From the NCBI GenBank assembly GCA_004835665.1, contig RBKR01000018.1:806001-870000 (forward strand): a stretch of DNA of 64,000 nucleotides, given 5' to 3'. A model generated the notes under the pieces. It did no database searches. It was given only the letters and a program-made list of their open reading frames with translations, and was not told the origin of the DNA. Source of the DNA: Phoma sp. XZ068 (Eukaryota; Ascomycota; Dothideomycetes; Pleosporales; Didymellaceae). Made by a program: the position numbers and the translations under genes. Shown here one piece after another: positions 23,531 through 35,396 of the stretch (its first letter is position 1; every line of letters starts with the position of its first letter).

Positions 23531-24720
23531 ATTGATGATAGATTTCAATTAGATCGATCAATTTTGCATGCTCGGGTATAGAGACATCGCTGCTACTTAT
23601 AAACACACTCCAACCATGCTCAGGTGTAAGTCACTCACCAACTTGTATGACACTGTGACGACATGCCCCGCAAACGTGGAGACTCACAGCTTGGCTTGCG
23701 TTGCCGGAGAACCTTCAGATTCGTGATGCTCAATAAGATATGGTATCGGGACAATACACGGGAGGATGAACCCAATGCGGTTTTTTAGCGCATAGGTACG
23801 ACATGTTCCCCCCAAGCTGCTAAGCAACACCGCGAAATTGTGCAGCAACCTCATAATTCTTGTCAGCAATTGGCATGTCACCATACCTGCCATTCTTGAT
23901 GTGGGCAAGTTGACGAAGCTTTTAATGTGTGGCTGCACGCTATGATGTCTACCATTTGGGCACAAAGCGAATCGCGTGTTGTCGGGGTAATCCCGCACGC
24001 AGCCCGTCCGCAAGTGGCTGGTGAGGGGAAATCGACCAGCAAACTTGACTTGCGGGGTTGCTCCCCTGACCCCATTATTTCCACTTCTTGAACGCCTTGC
24101 CTTATTACCAGAACCAGAGGATCACCCAGTTCAAGACGTCTACAGTAGAGACCAACGAGTACCCGACAGCTTCATTTTCATGATTGGCGGCTCAACTTGT
24201 CAGAGGTATCCAGAACCTTCGAATGCAGAACCTTCGAATTCTTCAACCCCAAGGTTCCAAGCTGTGGAGACAATGAGGCTCTGCTGTCTTGGCCGTCACC
24301 CGCATTCGTGAGTCATGTCTCGGCATGATGTACCTGTCTATGGTGACGACTTTTGGTCTCTAACTAGACCTCTGTGTGGTGTACTGGTGCTTCTTGTATT
24401 CTGTTAGCTGCCACATTCCAGATAAGCGTCATGGCCGTGAGTCTTCTCTCACCCATTGGCTTTTCAACATATGCACGTTAAAAGCGGCCCCGTTACTGAA
24501 GCCGGTGCTTTCTGGACGACGGAGCGCTGAGGTAGTCAGGGACCTGTTAGCAAGTGACCCAGCTGTGGGGCTTCGGTTCGGCGGCTTCGGTAGCCTCGGC
24601 GGGTGTTCAACACTGGCGCCAAGGTCGTCCCTTGGCAGGTGGAAGCCTCGTGGTTGCTATCTCTCCCTCTACACTCTATGAAGGATCATTTCATCCTCGA
24701 GCACACTGTCAGAACTCTTT
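23531..24720. other. Intergenic, 1.2 kb, 5' of GH32 gene
   Basis: Promoter side of the GH32 gene plus the 3' flank of a small basic-protein gene. A few matches to the CreA consensus SYGGRG (for example GTGGAG near 23680) occur but are expected by chance. No gene recognised. Confidence 0.45.
23597..23603 (-). promoter_or_regulatory. TATA box of GH32 gene
   Basis: TTTATAA on the minus strand about 70 bases before the GH32 ATG; sequence and spacing fit a core promoter. Confidence 0.45.
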
Positions 24721-24930
24721 TCACTGTCGTTTTCGTCTTTGGCGTTCCTTCTTCTGAGGCCCTTTGGCTGCATCTCTCTTCTTCGTGCCCGGCTTCAGCT
24801 TCTGATACATAGCGGAGTCTGGCGCATGGCTCTCGAACATAAACATAGTGCCATGCTTGTCTTCAGGAGGTCGAGGTGACATAAATGGATCCCTCTTCTT
24901 AAACCGCTTGCTCCGCCCCGTGCCAGCCAT
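24721..24930 (-). CDS. Small basic hypothetical protein, 69 aa
   Basis: Open frame starting MAGTGRSKRFKKRDPFMSPR and ending in KKERQRRKRQ. It is strongly basic at both ends with a central MFMFESHAPDSAMYQKL segment. It has two Lys/Arg clusters that could be nuclear or nucleolar signals. No family is recognised. The ATG is the first in frame and the frame is open throughout. A real short gene is plausible, but transcription evidence is needed. Confidence 0.45.
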   Translation of the reverse strand: MAGTGRSKRFKKRDPFMSPRPPEDKHGTMFMFESHAPDSAMYQKLKPGTKKRDAAKGPQKKERQRRKRQ

Positions 24931-25295
24931 GTTCCTATCTGGAGATTGTTAGTGGCAACATCAAAGTATGCGTTTCACCAGCGGGATGTGCCTCAGTGCT
25001 GTCCGATTTCGTCAAGTGATAAGACAATGATCATTTTTCCTACTACGTGATAGGGTCTAAGTTTTGTAAGAGTCTGAAGGCTAGAACGCCTCTAGTTGCG
25101 AGTGTGGTGTCGAGCTTCGCAAGAGATGCGAAGGGTAACGTATGGTTGACTAGATGGGACTGCGCAAGAGGTATAGGCTTAGGGAGTAGATGAGAGCGCT
25201 ATAATGGCTTAAAGAGGGCGCAAATTTGAGAAATCAGCGTGAGAAACATTTTTCGTCTTGTATTTGCTACCTATTGGCGTCGCGGCATGTGCTAG
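24931..25295. other. Divergent intergenic, 365 bases
   Basis: Between the small basic protein (minus) and the hypothetical frame starting at 25296 (plus). No motif stands out. Confidence 0.4.
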
Positions 25296-25817
25296 ATGTC
25301 CACGCTTTCACCTACGTTTCTTACACCTTCCCATGCGATGTCCCAATCACTCCTTTACTTCGAAAAATCATCTTGTGACAACCACCTTCTAAAAATCCGC
25401 GCAGCAATGGCAGAAGATGGCTCAGCGCTGTACCGCGCACGGTACGATGCAGCACGAGACCGCTTTGACTTTGGAAGGCTGCATCGCAGCGGCAAAAGCG
25501 ACCTTGAGGTACGAACTCGACACTTGATGCATCGTGTCGCTGATCAAGTTGGCACTCCAAGGGACCCTCGACTTGCACCTTACTACGCCCTAAGGAAATA
25601 CATTCTTCTTGCATGCGCCCTCGACTATTGGGATGATTCCGAGACGTACAGGGTGTCTGCGGAGCACCTCTACCATTGGTATCTTGCCGAAGGGACGAGC
25701 AAACAGGACGAGGCTTCGCTGGGGCCTCCTGAGGAAATACGCAAGGAGTTATATGACCTGAACACCAGTAGGCAGGATAACATGTTCGAGATACATGGGG
25801 TCGGGTGTGCGGCATGA
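25296..25817 (+). CDS. Hypothetical protein, 173 aa
   Basis: Intronless frame from ATG 25296; a second ATG (MSQSLLYF) lies 14 codons in. The sequence is rich in Arg, Tyr, Asp and Leu, predicted mostly helical (for example YRARYDAARDRFDFGRLHRS and the LRKYILLACALDYW helix), with no signal peptide or known domain. It looks protein-like in composition. Its last 69 bases overlap the 3' end of an opposing frame at 25749-26078, so one of the two may be spurious; this one is longer and more likely. Confidence 0.45.
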   Translation: MSTLSPTFLTPSHAMSQSLLYFEKSSCDNHLLKIRAAMAEDGSALYRARYDAARDRFDFGRLHRSGKSDLEVRTRHLMHRVADQVGTPRDPRLAPYYALRKYILLACALDYWDDSETYRVSAEHLYHWYLAEGTSKQDEASLGPPEEIRKELYDLNTSRQDNMFEIHGVGCAA

Positions 25818-26078
25818 GACGATGGTGGTGAGGCTGAGGAGGGCGCCGGCGACGACAACAGCAGCAGCAACGAGACTTCCGAGCGTGTTCTCGAGGATGA
25901 GCAGATCTCCGCTGATGCTGCCACGGAGGTTGAGCTGGAACTCCCTGTTCGTCTTCTGCCCACAAGGGATGACTGAAACACTATGCAATACCCCAGATAA
26001 GCCGCTGAAGTTATTGAAGCAATCCTGCCCATTGTGAACACCCTTGTTGCCCTTATCGTGACCGCCTCCGCTCTCCAT
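25749..26078 (-). CDS. Hypothetical single-span membrane protein, 109 aa (doubtful)
   Basis: Minus-strand frame from ATG 26078 with a Gly/His-rich start, a polar middle, and one clear hydrophobic helix (LGSLVAAAVVVAGALLSLTTIV, residues about 66-87). No homology recognised. It overlaps the 3' end of the opposing hypothetical frame tail to tail. Kept only because the helix and ATG are good; it may be a chance frame. Confidence 0.22.
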   Translation of the reverse strand: MESGGGHDKGNKGVHNGQDCFNNFSGLSGVLHSVSVIPCGQKTNREFQLNLRGSISGDLLILENTLGSLVAAAVVVAGALLSLTTIVSCRTPDPMYLEHVILPTGVQVI

Positions 26079-26424
26079 TGTAAAATTTCACTACCTTCAG
26101 AAAAGGGGCATCCATTCCACAAGTGAATTGTCAGAGGACTCTTATTGCGGCCATGCTTGTATGGCATCATAACACGAAGCAAAGAGACGCACAGGTAGTC
26201 GAGAGAATTGTGCCTGAAGGAAACACATGGCTGGGATGGATGAAGTATCTGGCTGAGGCTGCGCTTGATGCTCAGTAGTTTAAGAGCGCTTTACGTCATT
26301 AGTTACTCGTCCGCGATCCAGCCGTTAACCCACTGGCACCTTTCTCTTAAGTATTTGTGGTTTCTCCCAGTTACATTCGTGTCGCATAAATCCTGTGGGC
26401 CCAGTATTATTTGTTACACAGCGC
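26079..26424. other. Intergenic, 346 bases
   Basis: Between the doubtful minus-strand frame and the 3' end of the LtrA gene. Nothing supported. Confidence 0.4.
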
Positions 26425-28527
26425 TTACACAGCGCTTACACTTCCTTTCTCTCCGCCATCTCTCTTCGCTATCTCCTCTACATTCAATTTCGTCCCATCC
26501 TGGAGCGACTTCTCAAGCTCTTCCTTCTTCACTTTGCATTTCGCACTGTAGGTGCACTTGTTCCTGCCACAGTTTGTATTCCACCAAAAGTTCTCACCCC
26601 AACATGTGCTCCCAACCAGTTCCAACAGTAACACACACACGACCAATCCAGTGGTCGTTGCCACTAACTGCAAACTGTTGAGATGCGCCAGAGGCAGGCA
26701 GATGATAATGATAGCTACCGCGATGCGGAAAAGAAGGCGGAAGTGCTTCTTGATGCGTTGATTTGGGATCTTCCGGTGCGTGTGACACCATGCTATGATG
26801 GCGAGACATACGAGGGAAATACCTAAACCACCACAGTAGTACCATTGCAGACCGGTGGATATGTGGTCTTCAGATCGGGGAATGAAAGTCTCGTACAGTG
26901 TCTCCACATCGGCATTCGGGCAGTCGTGTGCGCGGACAAGTACTGCGAGCGCACCGGCGCTCAAAACGAATGACATAATGAAGGGTAGGTGGATGGAGTA
27001 CCAAACCATTGCTATGAATGTTATCAGCAGAATATTGCGCATTGTTAGTGACTAGGAGGCTTACTAGACACGACGTGCCGGCGAATCGCATGTGTATGGA
27101 GGTTGAAGGAATCGATCTCGAAGTAGATCCAGTTGAACGTGAAGGCTAGAATGAGGCCAAGTACCGCTTTACCAAAGAAGGCGTTCACGCCCATGGTGGC
27201 ACTGCTCTGGTATAGGATGCCCAGCACACACGAACCAAATACCAGGGTAACAAAAGAGTTTGTTCGTTCAATTTTGTGCTCAATGTTCGTGCCCGGAAAG
27301 AACTCCAGACGCTCCCTCCAACCAGCAGGCAGTTTTTCCTGTATCACACCCGGTCTCTGGATAGTCATCATGAGGAAGCCACCAAATAAGTCGAACACTA
27401 TGGCAGTCCAGATTAAGCCTTGTCGACTGGGTTCTTCGAGGTGGATGCTGCCGATCCAAAGCGCAACTGGAATGAATGACACAATACCGTTGCCAATCAA
27501 GGAGGCTCGAACCATGGGGATCAAATAGGCATACCAGAATAGACTGATGATCAGAAAAAGCCTTGCAGCAACGTAGAAAGATACCAGCGGAGTGTAAGTA
27601 TGTTCGAAAGCATCAACCATGTTCGTGGTGAAGCCCAGCAAACAGGTTAATATGAAAAGCACGCTGCAGCGCCGTAGCACATCGTCGCTATCAAACCACG
27701 AGATAAGAAGAGTGATGTCGCTCCAGAACTTCCAACCCATGATAAATGTTATGGCAAAGCGTAGCAGTGACTTTCCGTCTGGGTGCTCAGCCGCAGTGTC
27801 ACCTGTGATAGCGATGATGCCAACATAGAACAGGTCAATGAATAGCTCATAGCTTGCAACTTCCTGCGCTTCTTTTGCACGCCAAAGTAGTCCTTTGTGA
27901 AAGTATTGTCGAACAATGGGTTTTTGGTAGAAGCGCATTGTTTCGCCAAGCTTGCGGCCCGCGTGCCATGATTCCTTATCGAAAGTAGAATCACTGGAAG
28001 AAATGTCATCATCTTCACCAGAGCCTCTGGTACGTAGATGCGCAGAATAGCCGTATTTTGAGAAGTTGGCATCCAGTTGCACAGCATGTTCGCTGATCAT
28101 GTGAAGTTCTGCGGAAAGAGCATCGAGTTCGCGAAGTACATGTTCAAATTCGGCCGCGATATCTGGATGTTCTTCTTTCAGCTTGCGATGTCGCTCTTCG
28201 TGATGAGAGTGTGTATGGCGAAGGGCTTCGATCTTAATGTTTTCCGGTCAGTAAATTGAAGACGGAAGAATCCTTTGGACTCACATGTTCAGGACTGCCG
28301 TGTATGACTAAATCGATATCATGTTTCTCATTTATGCGCAAAGTTTGGCTCATCCGGCGCGCTTCATCTGGGTTCCCTGCAATATGCACCTCTCTTCCAT
28401 CTGGAAGCAACAGATGCCTTATCCTCCTTCCAGCTCTATGCAGGTGAGGATGGTGATGATGGTGTCCATGTGCCACGCTCCCAGGTGTTTCGGCGCCGTC
28501 TATCAGAGTTGCTGGTGTCGAGGTCAT
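26425..28527 (-). CDS. LtrA-family (low temperature requirement A) membrane protein
   Basis: Large polytopic membrane protein, 665 aa, of the LtrA family, named after a Listeria locus needed for growth at low temperature; its molecular function is unknown in fungi. Exons 28285-28527, 27065-28232 and 26425-27011; introns 28233-28284 (gtgagt...attaag) and 27012-27064 (gtaagc...catag) keep frame across SPEH-IEALRHTH and VVSS-TMVWYS. The cytosolic N-terminus is His-rich (HGHHHHHPHLHRAGRR) and followed by a charged helical stretch rich in His/Glu. The core begins with the family text EVASYELFIDLFYVGIIAITGD, then about ten hydrophobic segments. The C-terminus is Cys-containing and basic. The His-rich start might bind metal (inference). 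Confidence 0.88.
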
Positions 28528-29617
28528 AATAGATACGAATAGAATGTGAGTGTTGACGGGTGGTCGACGAGCGCATTTGCTCCTTCTATTTGAGAGTCTG
28601 TTCGCACGTGCATCTTACTGAGCACTGAGTATCGTTAGCGTGGTGTCTCTGGCGCAAGATTGTGGCTTGCTGTTATCGAAGGGAGTAAGCACGATTGGTT
28701 GTCCCATACTGTGAATGGGTGAATAAGCACACTAGTTGCGGGGTAAGCTCTGCAACCAGTGGTATTTCCGTGAAGGTATGTAGCTTAAGGAGCGCCGCTG
28801 GCTGCGAAGGGGCTTTCTAAAAAAAAAAAAAAGCTCGATTCACAAAAGAATGTCGCACTCTGACACTTGATCGCGATTGTGCGGTTATGCATAGCCACAT
28901 TGATGAGAAACGGCGCGAAGACGTGCGATTGCGGAAATTGCGACTGACCACATGCTTGCAAGGGCCTGACGACCCATGCGCCGAGAAGTGCTAGCTCAAG
29001 GTGGAAATTGATAATGTGTAAGGGGTTGAAGGTTTCTTCTAGACCAAATCTACGCTAGTAGTTATCGTTGCGTTAACTTTCCCTTCGCGATGCTCAAGAC
29101 TTTTTTGGGTGAAGTCGCAGGCTGATACAGACCAAAAGTGGGAATGCAGGACCACAATGGTTGGCGATCCGTTCGATAGGAAACACTCACCTACCAAACC
29201 ATCTGCCGAGCAGCGAGCTGATACCAGTGTAGGTGAAAGATTTCAATGGCAAGGTTTACATGTTGCGACGAGGTTTGTCGCGGTTGGAAATACTGTGTCG
29301 GTGTTCGCTGTTGGTTGCTCTTATCAAGACTGTTGACTGGTAATGAGAAAAGCGCGAACTCTTTGGTAATCAACTTTTTTCGAATATTTTCAGATGAGAA
29401 GCGATGATACTTGGAAGCTCGAGAAATCAAATCTATGTGCATCTATAGTTTTATGTCCATCCAGAAGATGTAAAGGTAACGCCGTAGTACTAATATTGCT
29501 ATAGTTTTACAACAACTTCCACCACCCAGCCCAGAACTAACGTGCCGCAATCAAGAACGTATACATCCAATTCACTGGAAGTAGAGCATTCCCTGTAGAT
29601 AGAGAAATCGTTAGCGC
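28528..29617. other. Intergenic, 1.1 kb
   Basis: Between the LtrA gene start and the MFS gene 3' end, both minus strand. Contains a run of 14 A at 28819-28832. The remainder has no coding character; it presumably includes the LtrA promoter. Confidence 0.5.
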
Positions 29618-31356
29618 TCAAACGGTCCGCTCAGCCTCCTTGGTAAAAGGCAATTCATCTTCTCCACCGTAAGCGTACTTGGCACGCCTCCTTATAATGG
29701 CGCCATAACGGTAGAATAAAACTGGAATTGGACAACATCCCAAGGCAATGAAAGCCACCACCGTGCCGGCCCATTGATTACTACAACTCGTCAGTATATT
29801 ATGCAGCTAACGCGGTGAGCACTCCGCTGTCCACGTACCCAAGGTTATGGTACATCGGCACGGCGAACATAACCACGCCAGCGCCGTACAGCGAGCGCAT
29901 GAACGTCTTCGCTGCCAGGGCCGAGGCAGCGAGGTGCTGGTATGAATCGACAATGTAATTGTTGGCAGATTGATAGACCAGAACGAACCCAATCCCAATC
30001 GGAAGGCCACCCATACACGGTCCAACCCAGCTGAGATGAGAATAGCTGGTCCATGCTGTTATGAAAAGCCCGATAGGGAGGGTCCAGCAACCGAATAGCA
30101 TCGGGCGGAGTCGAATTTCGGGGGGCGGCATACCGCCATACTTTGCGCGCTGTTGAAGGTAATCCTTGTTCGCTAGGGGAGTAAAAGCTAGGCCGATCAT
30201 ACAGCCAACAGTGACGGGAAGAAACATCAGTCCTGTAATACCAGCAGTATAGCCTTTGCCTTCTTGGTAGATGATTGGAAATGCGACGAAGAACATGTAC
30301 AGCACACCGTACAGTATCGACATGTAAAGCGAGAGGAGGAAGACAATAAGTTCTGTGAAGAGTAGCTGGAACGGCCGAATGAGGGTAGCACGCATCTTTG
30401 CACCCGAGAACTTGACCTGATTCTCAAAGATTGAGATATAGCTGTTGTCACCTGTCTCTTTGCGCAGCTTTCGTGCCTTCCTCTCTAGGATCGTCGGAGC
30501 GTAGGTTTCCGGACAGGTGGAAATCATCACCCATCCTGCACCAGCAACAATCAGCTGTATCCAGTAGAGCCATCTCCAGCCCTTGGCATCAGCCAAAAAT
30601 CCGCCGCAGACCGGTCCCATAACAGGCCCAAGGAATGGCGCAGCAGAAAACACGGCCATGGCAATACCTCTCTCCTCGGCACGCCACATGTCTGCCAATG
30701 TGCCGCCTACAATTGTGACAGGCGCGGAAAAGGCAATTCCGTCGATAGCACGACATACAAGCAATGTCTGAATGTTGGGTGCGACCGCGCATGGTATTTC
30801 AAAGATGACAGCGACAAAGAGTGTTATCGCATACACCTTTCTCCGGCCATACATTTCAGACAAGGGAGCGAACACCATTGGTCCTGCACGCGAAACGTTA
30901 GTTAACTCTTCGGTCATACATGGTGTCAGTACACTTGCCTACTCCGAAGCCGACTACAAATAAAGCGACGCTAAGGAGGCCGACCTCATCTGACACGTCA
31001 AATTCTCGAACCACACCAGCGATGTCTGAAGTGACAATGCTCGACGAGAAGGCTACCACGAAGCAGATCAGAGATACGGTAAGCGTGGTGTACCATTTCC
31101 GGGATTTACTCCAGTTCTTCGGATCATCTCTGTCTCCAGGATGGAAGACGACCAGTTTATCTAGAGGACTGGAGCCGTGCGGAGTGAGTCGCAACGGAGA
31201 CTCCGTCTCCCCAGTCGGCTCATCGAGAGCAAAATCTGCCGTCGTTGTTTGGAGCAAATCTGGTTGTTCGACGTCGCGAGGTTCTTGGGGGGTCTTTTCG
31301 TCAGTGTCTAAACTAAGACTGCTATTTGACTCCAAAGGGGAAGATCTTTGAGCCAT
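29618..31356 (-). CDS. MFS transporter, DHA1 drug:H+ antiporter type
   Basis: Twelve-helix major facilitator of the DHA1 (polyamine/fluconazole-resistance-like) group, expected in the plasma membrane exporting small molecules against H+. Exons 30939-31356, 29839-30883 and 29618-29780. Intron 1 (30884-30938) is a GC-AG intron (donor gcaagt, acceptor gtgcag): only that donor gives GFGVG-PMVFAPLSEMYGRR. Intron 2 (29781-29838, gtacgt...ttgtag) joins YHNLG-NQWAGT. The product is 541 aa. Long acidic N-terminus, DDPKNWSKSRKWY entry to helix 1, signature LSEMYGRRKVY (about 148-158), and antiporter motif C GPVMGPVCGGF (about 225-235). It is divergent from the Zn2Cys6 regulator 31983-34019, a common arrangement for a regulator and its target transporter. 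Confidence 0.92.
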
Positions 31357-31982
31357 AATGACACGACTGGGGGTGAGAGCGACCGAGATGAGTTAATGAA
31401 AAGTGGTTGTAAGAAGTTGCATGGAATTAAGTTGGGACATTCACAGTGGCCTCGTAGCTGCAAGTACATATAATAGAAGAGGATAGATGAAGGCGGTAAG
31501 ACTGCTGAGGGCGTAAGTGTCATGCGTGGAGGCCGGAGCACCGCACGCATCCGGCGACTCCATGTCGCAGCGCATTTGTGTAGATCAACACTCCAGGGCG
31601 GCAGCATGAACAGGTTTGAAAGTTGTTGATGGAGACTGCCATTGTGTATGCCAGGTCGGCTCGGAGGCTGCACTTCACTAGCTGCCGAGGCGAAGGACGA
31701 ACGTGGTTAGCGGGCATCCACCTCGTGCACACAGTTCATACAGCCGCCGGCTTGAAGCGTATTCTCGGAGGCAAACGTGCGCCGGGTCTGGGATTCTTAA
31801 GCCACAATGTGGTCTGCATGTTGAGTGTGTCAGCCGTCCCAATCACGATCTTGAAATGCGGCGTCCGTGCCGCCTGATACTCTGCCCTCGGCCGAGACCA
31901 GCCCACAGATACCCATCCCCTCAGGCTGTCGTTTGCCAACATTGGCTTTCTCAACTCAAATGCCAGTCAATGTCTCCACGGT
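31357..31982. promoter_or_regulatory. Divergent promoter, MFS transporter / Zn2Cys6 regulator
   Basis: The 626 bases between the two start codons. A TATTATATG element on the minus strand (31466-31474) sits about 110 bases before the transporter ATG. Zn2Cys6 proteins often bind CGG-type inverted or direct repeats in such shared promoters; several CGG triplets are present, but no single convincing operator could be picked by eye. Confidence 0.4.
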
Positions 31983-34019
31983 ATGCAATACGAATACCCT
32001 CCGTCAGATACCGCTCCGGATCAGGGCTCCGCCACGGCCTCGGCAGAGGGGACCAAGACGGCATGCTTATCATGTCGTTCGAAGAAGGTCCGATGTATCA
32101 TGACTATTTCAGGAGTATGTGAAAGGTACGAAAAGAAAATGTTCATTCTCGGGTTGTGTGATTTGTAGATGCTAAGACAGTTACCACAGATGTCATCATT
32201 CTAAAAGAGAATGTGTTCTCCATGTCCCTACTGCTCCACGGCGACCTACGCGCAAACGTATGTGATTGAATTGCAGTGAATTATGTTGAAGCTCCACTAA
32301 GATATGTAACAGTGGCTTCGCGTATCGAAGAACTGGAGCAGAGCCTTATGCTGGTCACTGCCGAGCTTGCTAGTCAACGCCAACCCAGCCAATTCTCACA
32401 GTCACCGAGTTCTAACAGCGTACTTACGCCAGCAGCTCCGCTTCACTTAAGTTCCCCACCAAGCACTGCTTATCAAGATGTGTTTGAAAAAGGCTTCGTG
32501 GACCTTGAGTACGGTGCGGTATTGCTCCAAGAATTCAAAATCATGTCCAAGGACTTCACGTTTGTAACCGCACCAGAAAGCCTAGTAATATCTGCTTTAC
32601 AGAAGGAACATCCCATAACGCTTTTGGCAATGCTCACCACAGCATCCTGGCACGACAGATCTCTCCAGGTAAAGCTTCATAAGGAGCTCTGGCAAGTACT
32701 TTCACGGGGGATGTTCATTAATGGAGAGGTGTCCTTAGACATTCTGCAAGCGTTGCTAATACTCTCCGCGTGGTATGACCAAAACATTTCCCATATGTGC
32801 CTCGCTTACCGGCAGAAGGTGCCATCTGCATCTTACATCTTCTTATCGATTGACGGCATATGCTGCTTCGATTGTTATCGGTCTTGGCATTGACAAAGTG
32901 CCCAAGAGAAGGAACGAAGTTCCTATGGGGCTTGGTTTCAGGTTCCATCCTGAGAGCCAGGTCCATACACCAGAGCACCAGAGCTTGGAGGCAAGGAGAG
33001 CCTACATTGGGTGCTATTCAATAGCTGCTTCGTTCGTGTTCCGCGTCTGTTATGACATATCCAGGATGCTGCTTACACGATCCAGGTTTTCTCTAATCTT
33101 AAGGAAGACTGTTCTCCTCCGGTATACACCGTATCTAGAGCAATGCGCAGCTTCCTTGGCGGCAGAAAGCGATGTTGCCTCAGATGCAGCGTTAGTACAT
33201 CACGTTCGGATGATACATCATGCTGAAGAAGTGTACGATGCTTTCGGCTATGCTAACTCGCGCACGACTGCGCAGTTCAGCGATGATAAATTGCAATTTC
33301 TCCTAAAATCATTCAACTCGCGACTGAAATACCTGAAGAATGCAGTTCCATCTCGTATTCTAGCCCAACGTAAGTTAAGCTTCTCCCTGTGATTATTTAC
33401 TCACTGTTTATCAGCATCGTTCGCCATCATGCTCCACACGATTTCTGCATACACAAACGAGATTGCATTACAGTCTTTACCAGCTCCGGGTGAAAATATC
33501 TCCCCTGCCCTAGTTGGAATCCTTTTTGAATGCCTATTGAACGTCAAAGAGGCTCTCGATCAAGCCACGTTCCTTTCAGATCGCGATTTTCAGAACCTGA
33601 CAGGCTACAGCTGGGCTCGAATACACTACGCCATCACCTTGGCCAGCAAACTGACGTTAGGGATCAATTCACCTTCCTGGGATCTGGTCTACGTTCGCAC
33701 AGTGGTAAAGCTGGAAGACTACATTGACCTGATGAGCCGGCGCTTTGAATCTCTTCAAGGAGTCGTCCAAGGTAGCGACGATTACGGTAGTTGGTACAAG
33801 GTGTGCATCAGCAAATGGGTCTCAATAAGAAACGAGTACATTGCAGAACTTGCAGAGAGAGGCGTGGACTTGCCAGGCATCAGTACAGCCCGGCAAGATA
33901 CGATTGGAGGTCTGCCAGATCAATCAGCATTGAATAGTTCTTTTTATTTTGACTTCATGCCGCAGGAATGGACTTGGGTGCCTCAGAACCCAACCTTTTT
34001 GCCAACGGGTCTGTTTTAG
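31983..34019 (+). CDS. Zn2Cys6 fungal transcription factor
   Basis: Nuclear DNA-binding regulator with a binuclear zinc cluster. Five exons: 31983-32125, 32190-32257, 32313-32772, 32819-33369, 33415-34019; introns 64, 55, 46, 45 bases. The first intron splits the zinc cluster: splicing gives CLSCRSKKVRC...GVCERC-HHSKREC, i.e. C28-x2-C31-x6-C38-x7-C46-x2-C49-x6-C56. The second join gives RKLASRIEELEQSL, a short coiled coil for dimerisation. A third join (SAW-CHLHLTSSYRLTAYAASIVIGLGID) rebuilds the middle-homology helix. About 608 aa. The divergent neighbour is an MFS exporter, its most likely target; the dehydrogenase and P450 to the right may also be under its control (inference). Confidence 0.85.
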
Positions 34020-35396
34020 AGTATGTATCTATGCAAATTCAGATAAAATAGCGGCGTATCTACACTGAGTGATTTGTATGCAAATGCGAGCTCTTACACG
34101 ATGCCAAGAATTACATTAAGCTCCACCATATATAGGGGCGTTATATGCACTCTAGCAACATTGTTTCTACTTGTTATGTACTAACAAGATATGTATCTAC
34201 CCAAAAAAAGCTCTCCTGCTCGCTTTACGAAAGAAGACTACAAGCGCAGAGATCGGGCGCTCTTTTAGCTTCCTCGCCAAGAGAATGTGTGGCCTACTTG
34301 TGCTACAAGTTATAGTAGGACAAAGATGCAACGGAGAGTAACGGCTCATCACAGTTCAACAACATCCCAGACCCCAAGCTGCAGGTGTTTCATTTTAGGC
34401 ATTTTCTTTTTTTTTTTGGCACAGTTCCCAAAGTAAAGCAGAGAACTGAGCACAGAGCGATATAGCCACAGCTTTGCATGTTGTCAGTGGAACAGCCTGA
34501 ATTTCTCAAGGCAATGGATAAGATTGCGAATGTTGCAAGTCGGGGGAGGAACGAAGACGTTATTGCAGGCATTTTCGATCGGCCCGACTTTTGGAGAAAG
34601 TCTCAACAGATTCTTCGATGGATGATCTCAACTTATTGCATTGGCATTCGCGAGCGTCCTGCTACCCTACACCCTCTGAGTATTCTTTTTTTAAGTCTCG
34701 CGGAAATACTACATTTGCCTTTTACCTACAATCATCGCTTCTCGGAGAGCTCCTGTTCATGGGAGGTGATGAGAGCAACAGTGCAATTTATTGTCAGGTG
34801 ATGATGATGCCTCAAGGCACAGTTCGCTCACATACCAATGATGTTGGTAACTAGGTATGGAAGGTCATTTGAGAGATTACGTTTCCGGCGTACAAGTATG
34901 GCTATCCAGCTTGTAGATTTGTAAGCAGAGCTCTAGCTCTCCGTTAAATCTAGGGTGTGTGGGGAGGGGTACATGCGTATACAGATCGACGACGTATTTC
35001 GTACTCGTTAGAGTTTTGTCCTCTTAAGAATATCAACAACTTGTACTTGAAACCCATCTTGTTATTGGTGCAAGGCAGCGATCAATGAACAATAATAACA
35101 AGATCTTACGGTACGGCAATCTTCGCTATTTCTCATTGATTTAGAACCTGTAAAGGTAGTAACTGTAGTGATTGCTTCTCTGAACTGAGTGTGTTTGGTT
35201 CTTGTGTATGACATGAAACAAAAATGGAGCCTGTTCGTGTTGACATGACTCGGTAAAAGACCCTTCTCCAATATTCGCTAGCGAGTCGGGCATGCCCGAC
35301 ACACGGGGATGCCCGTGATAAAGACTCATCGTCCCCTCCAAATGCTACAAAACCCAGTACACCAAAAAATATTCCTACATCTACTTTCAGCCCAAC
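34020..35396. other. Intergenic, 1.4 kb
   Basis: Between the regulator and the Gfo/Idh gene. AT-rich with homopolymer runs (11 T at 34407-34417). No gene recognised; short plus-strand frames near 34478-34854 lack supporting features. Confidence 0.5.

Noticed and set aside
25321..26182. Further minus-strand frames of 214 and 170 codons
   Set aside because: Arg/Pro/Ser/Cys-rich, overlapping the better plus-strand frame, and without domain or start context.
34478..34854. Two overlapping plus-strand frames (107 and 87 codons)
   Set aside because: Low-scoring chance frames in AT-rich intergenic DNA.
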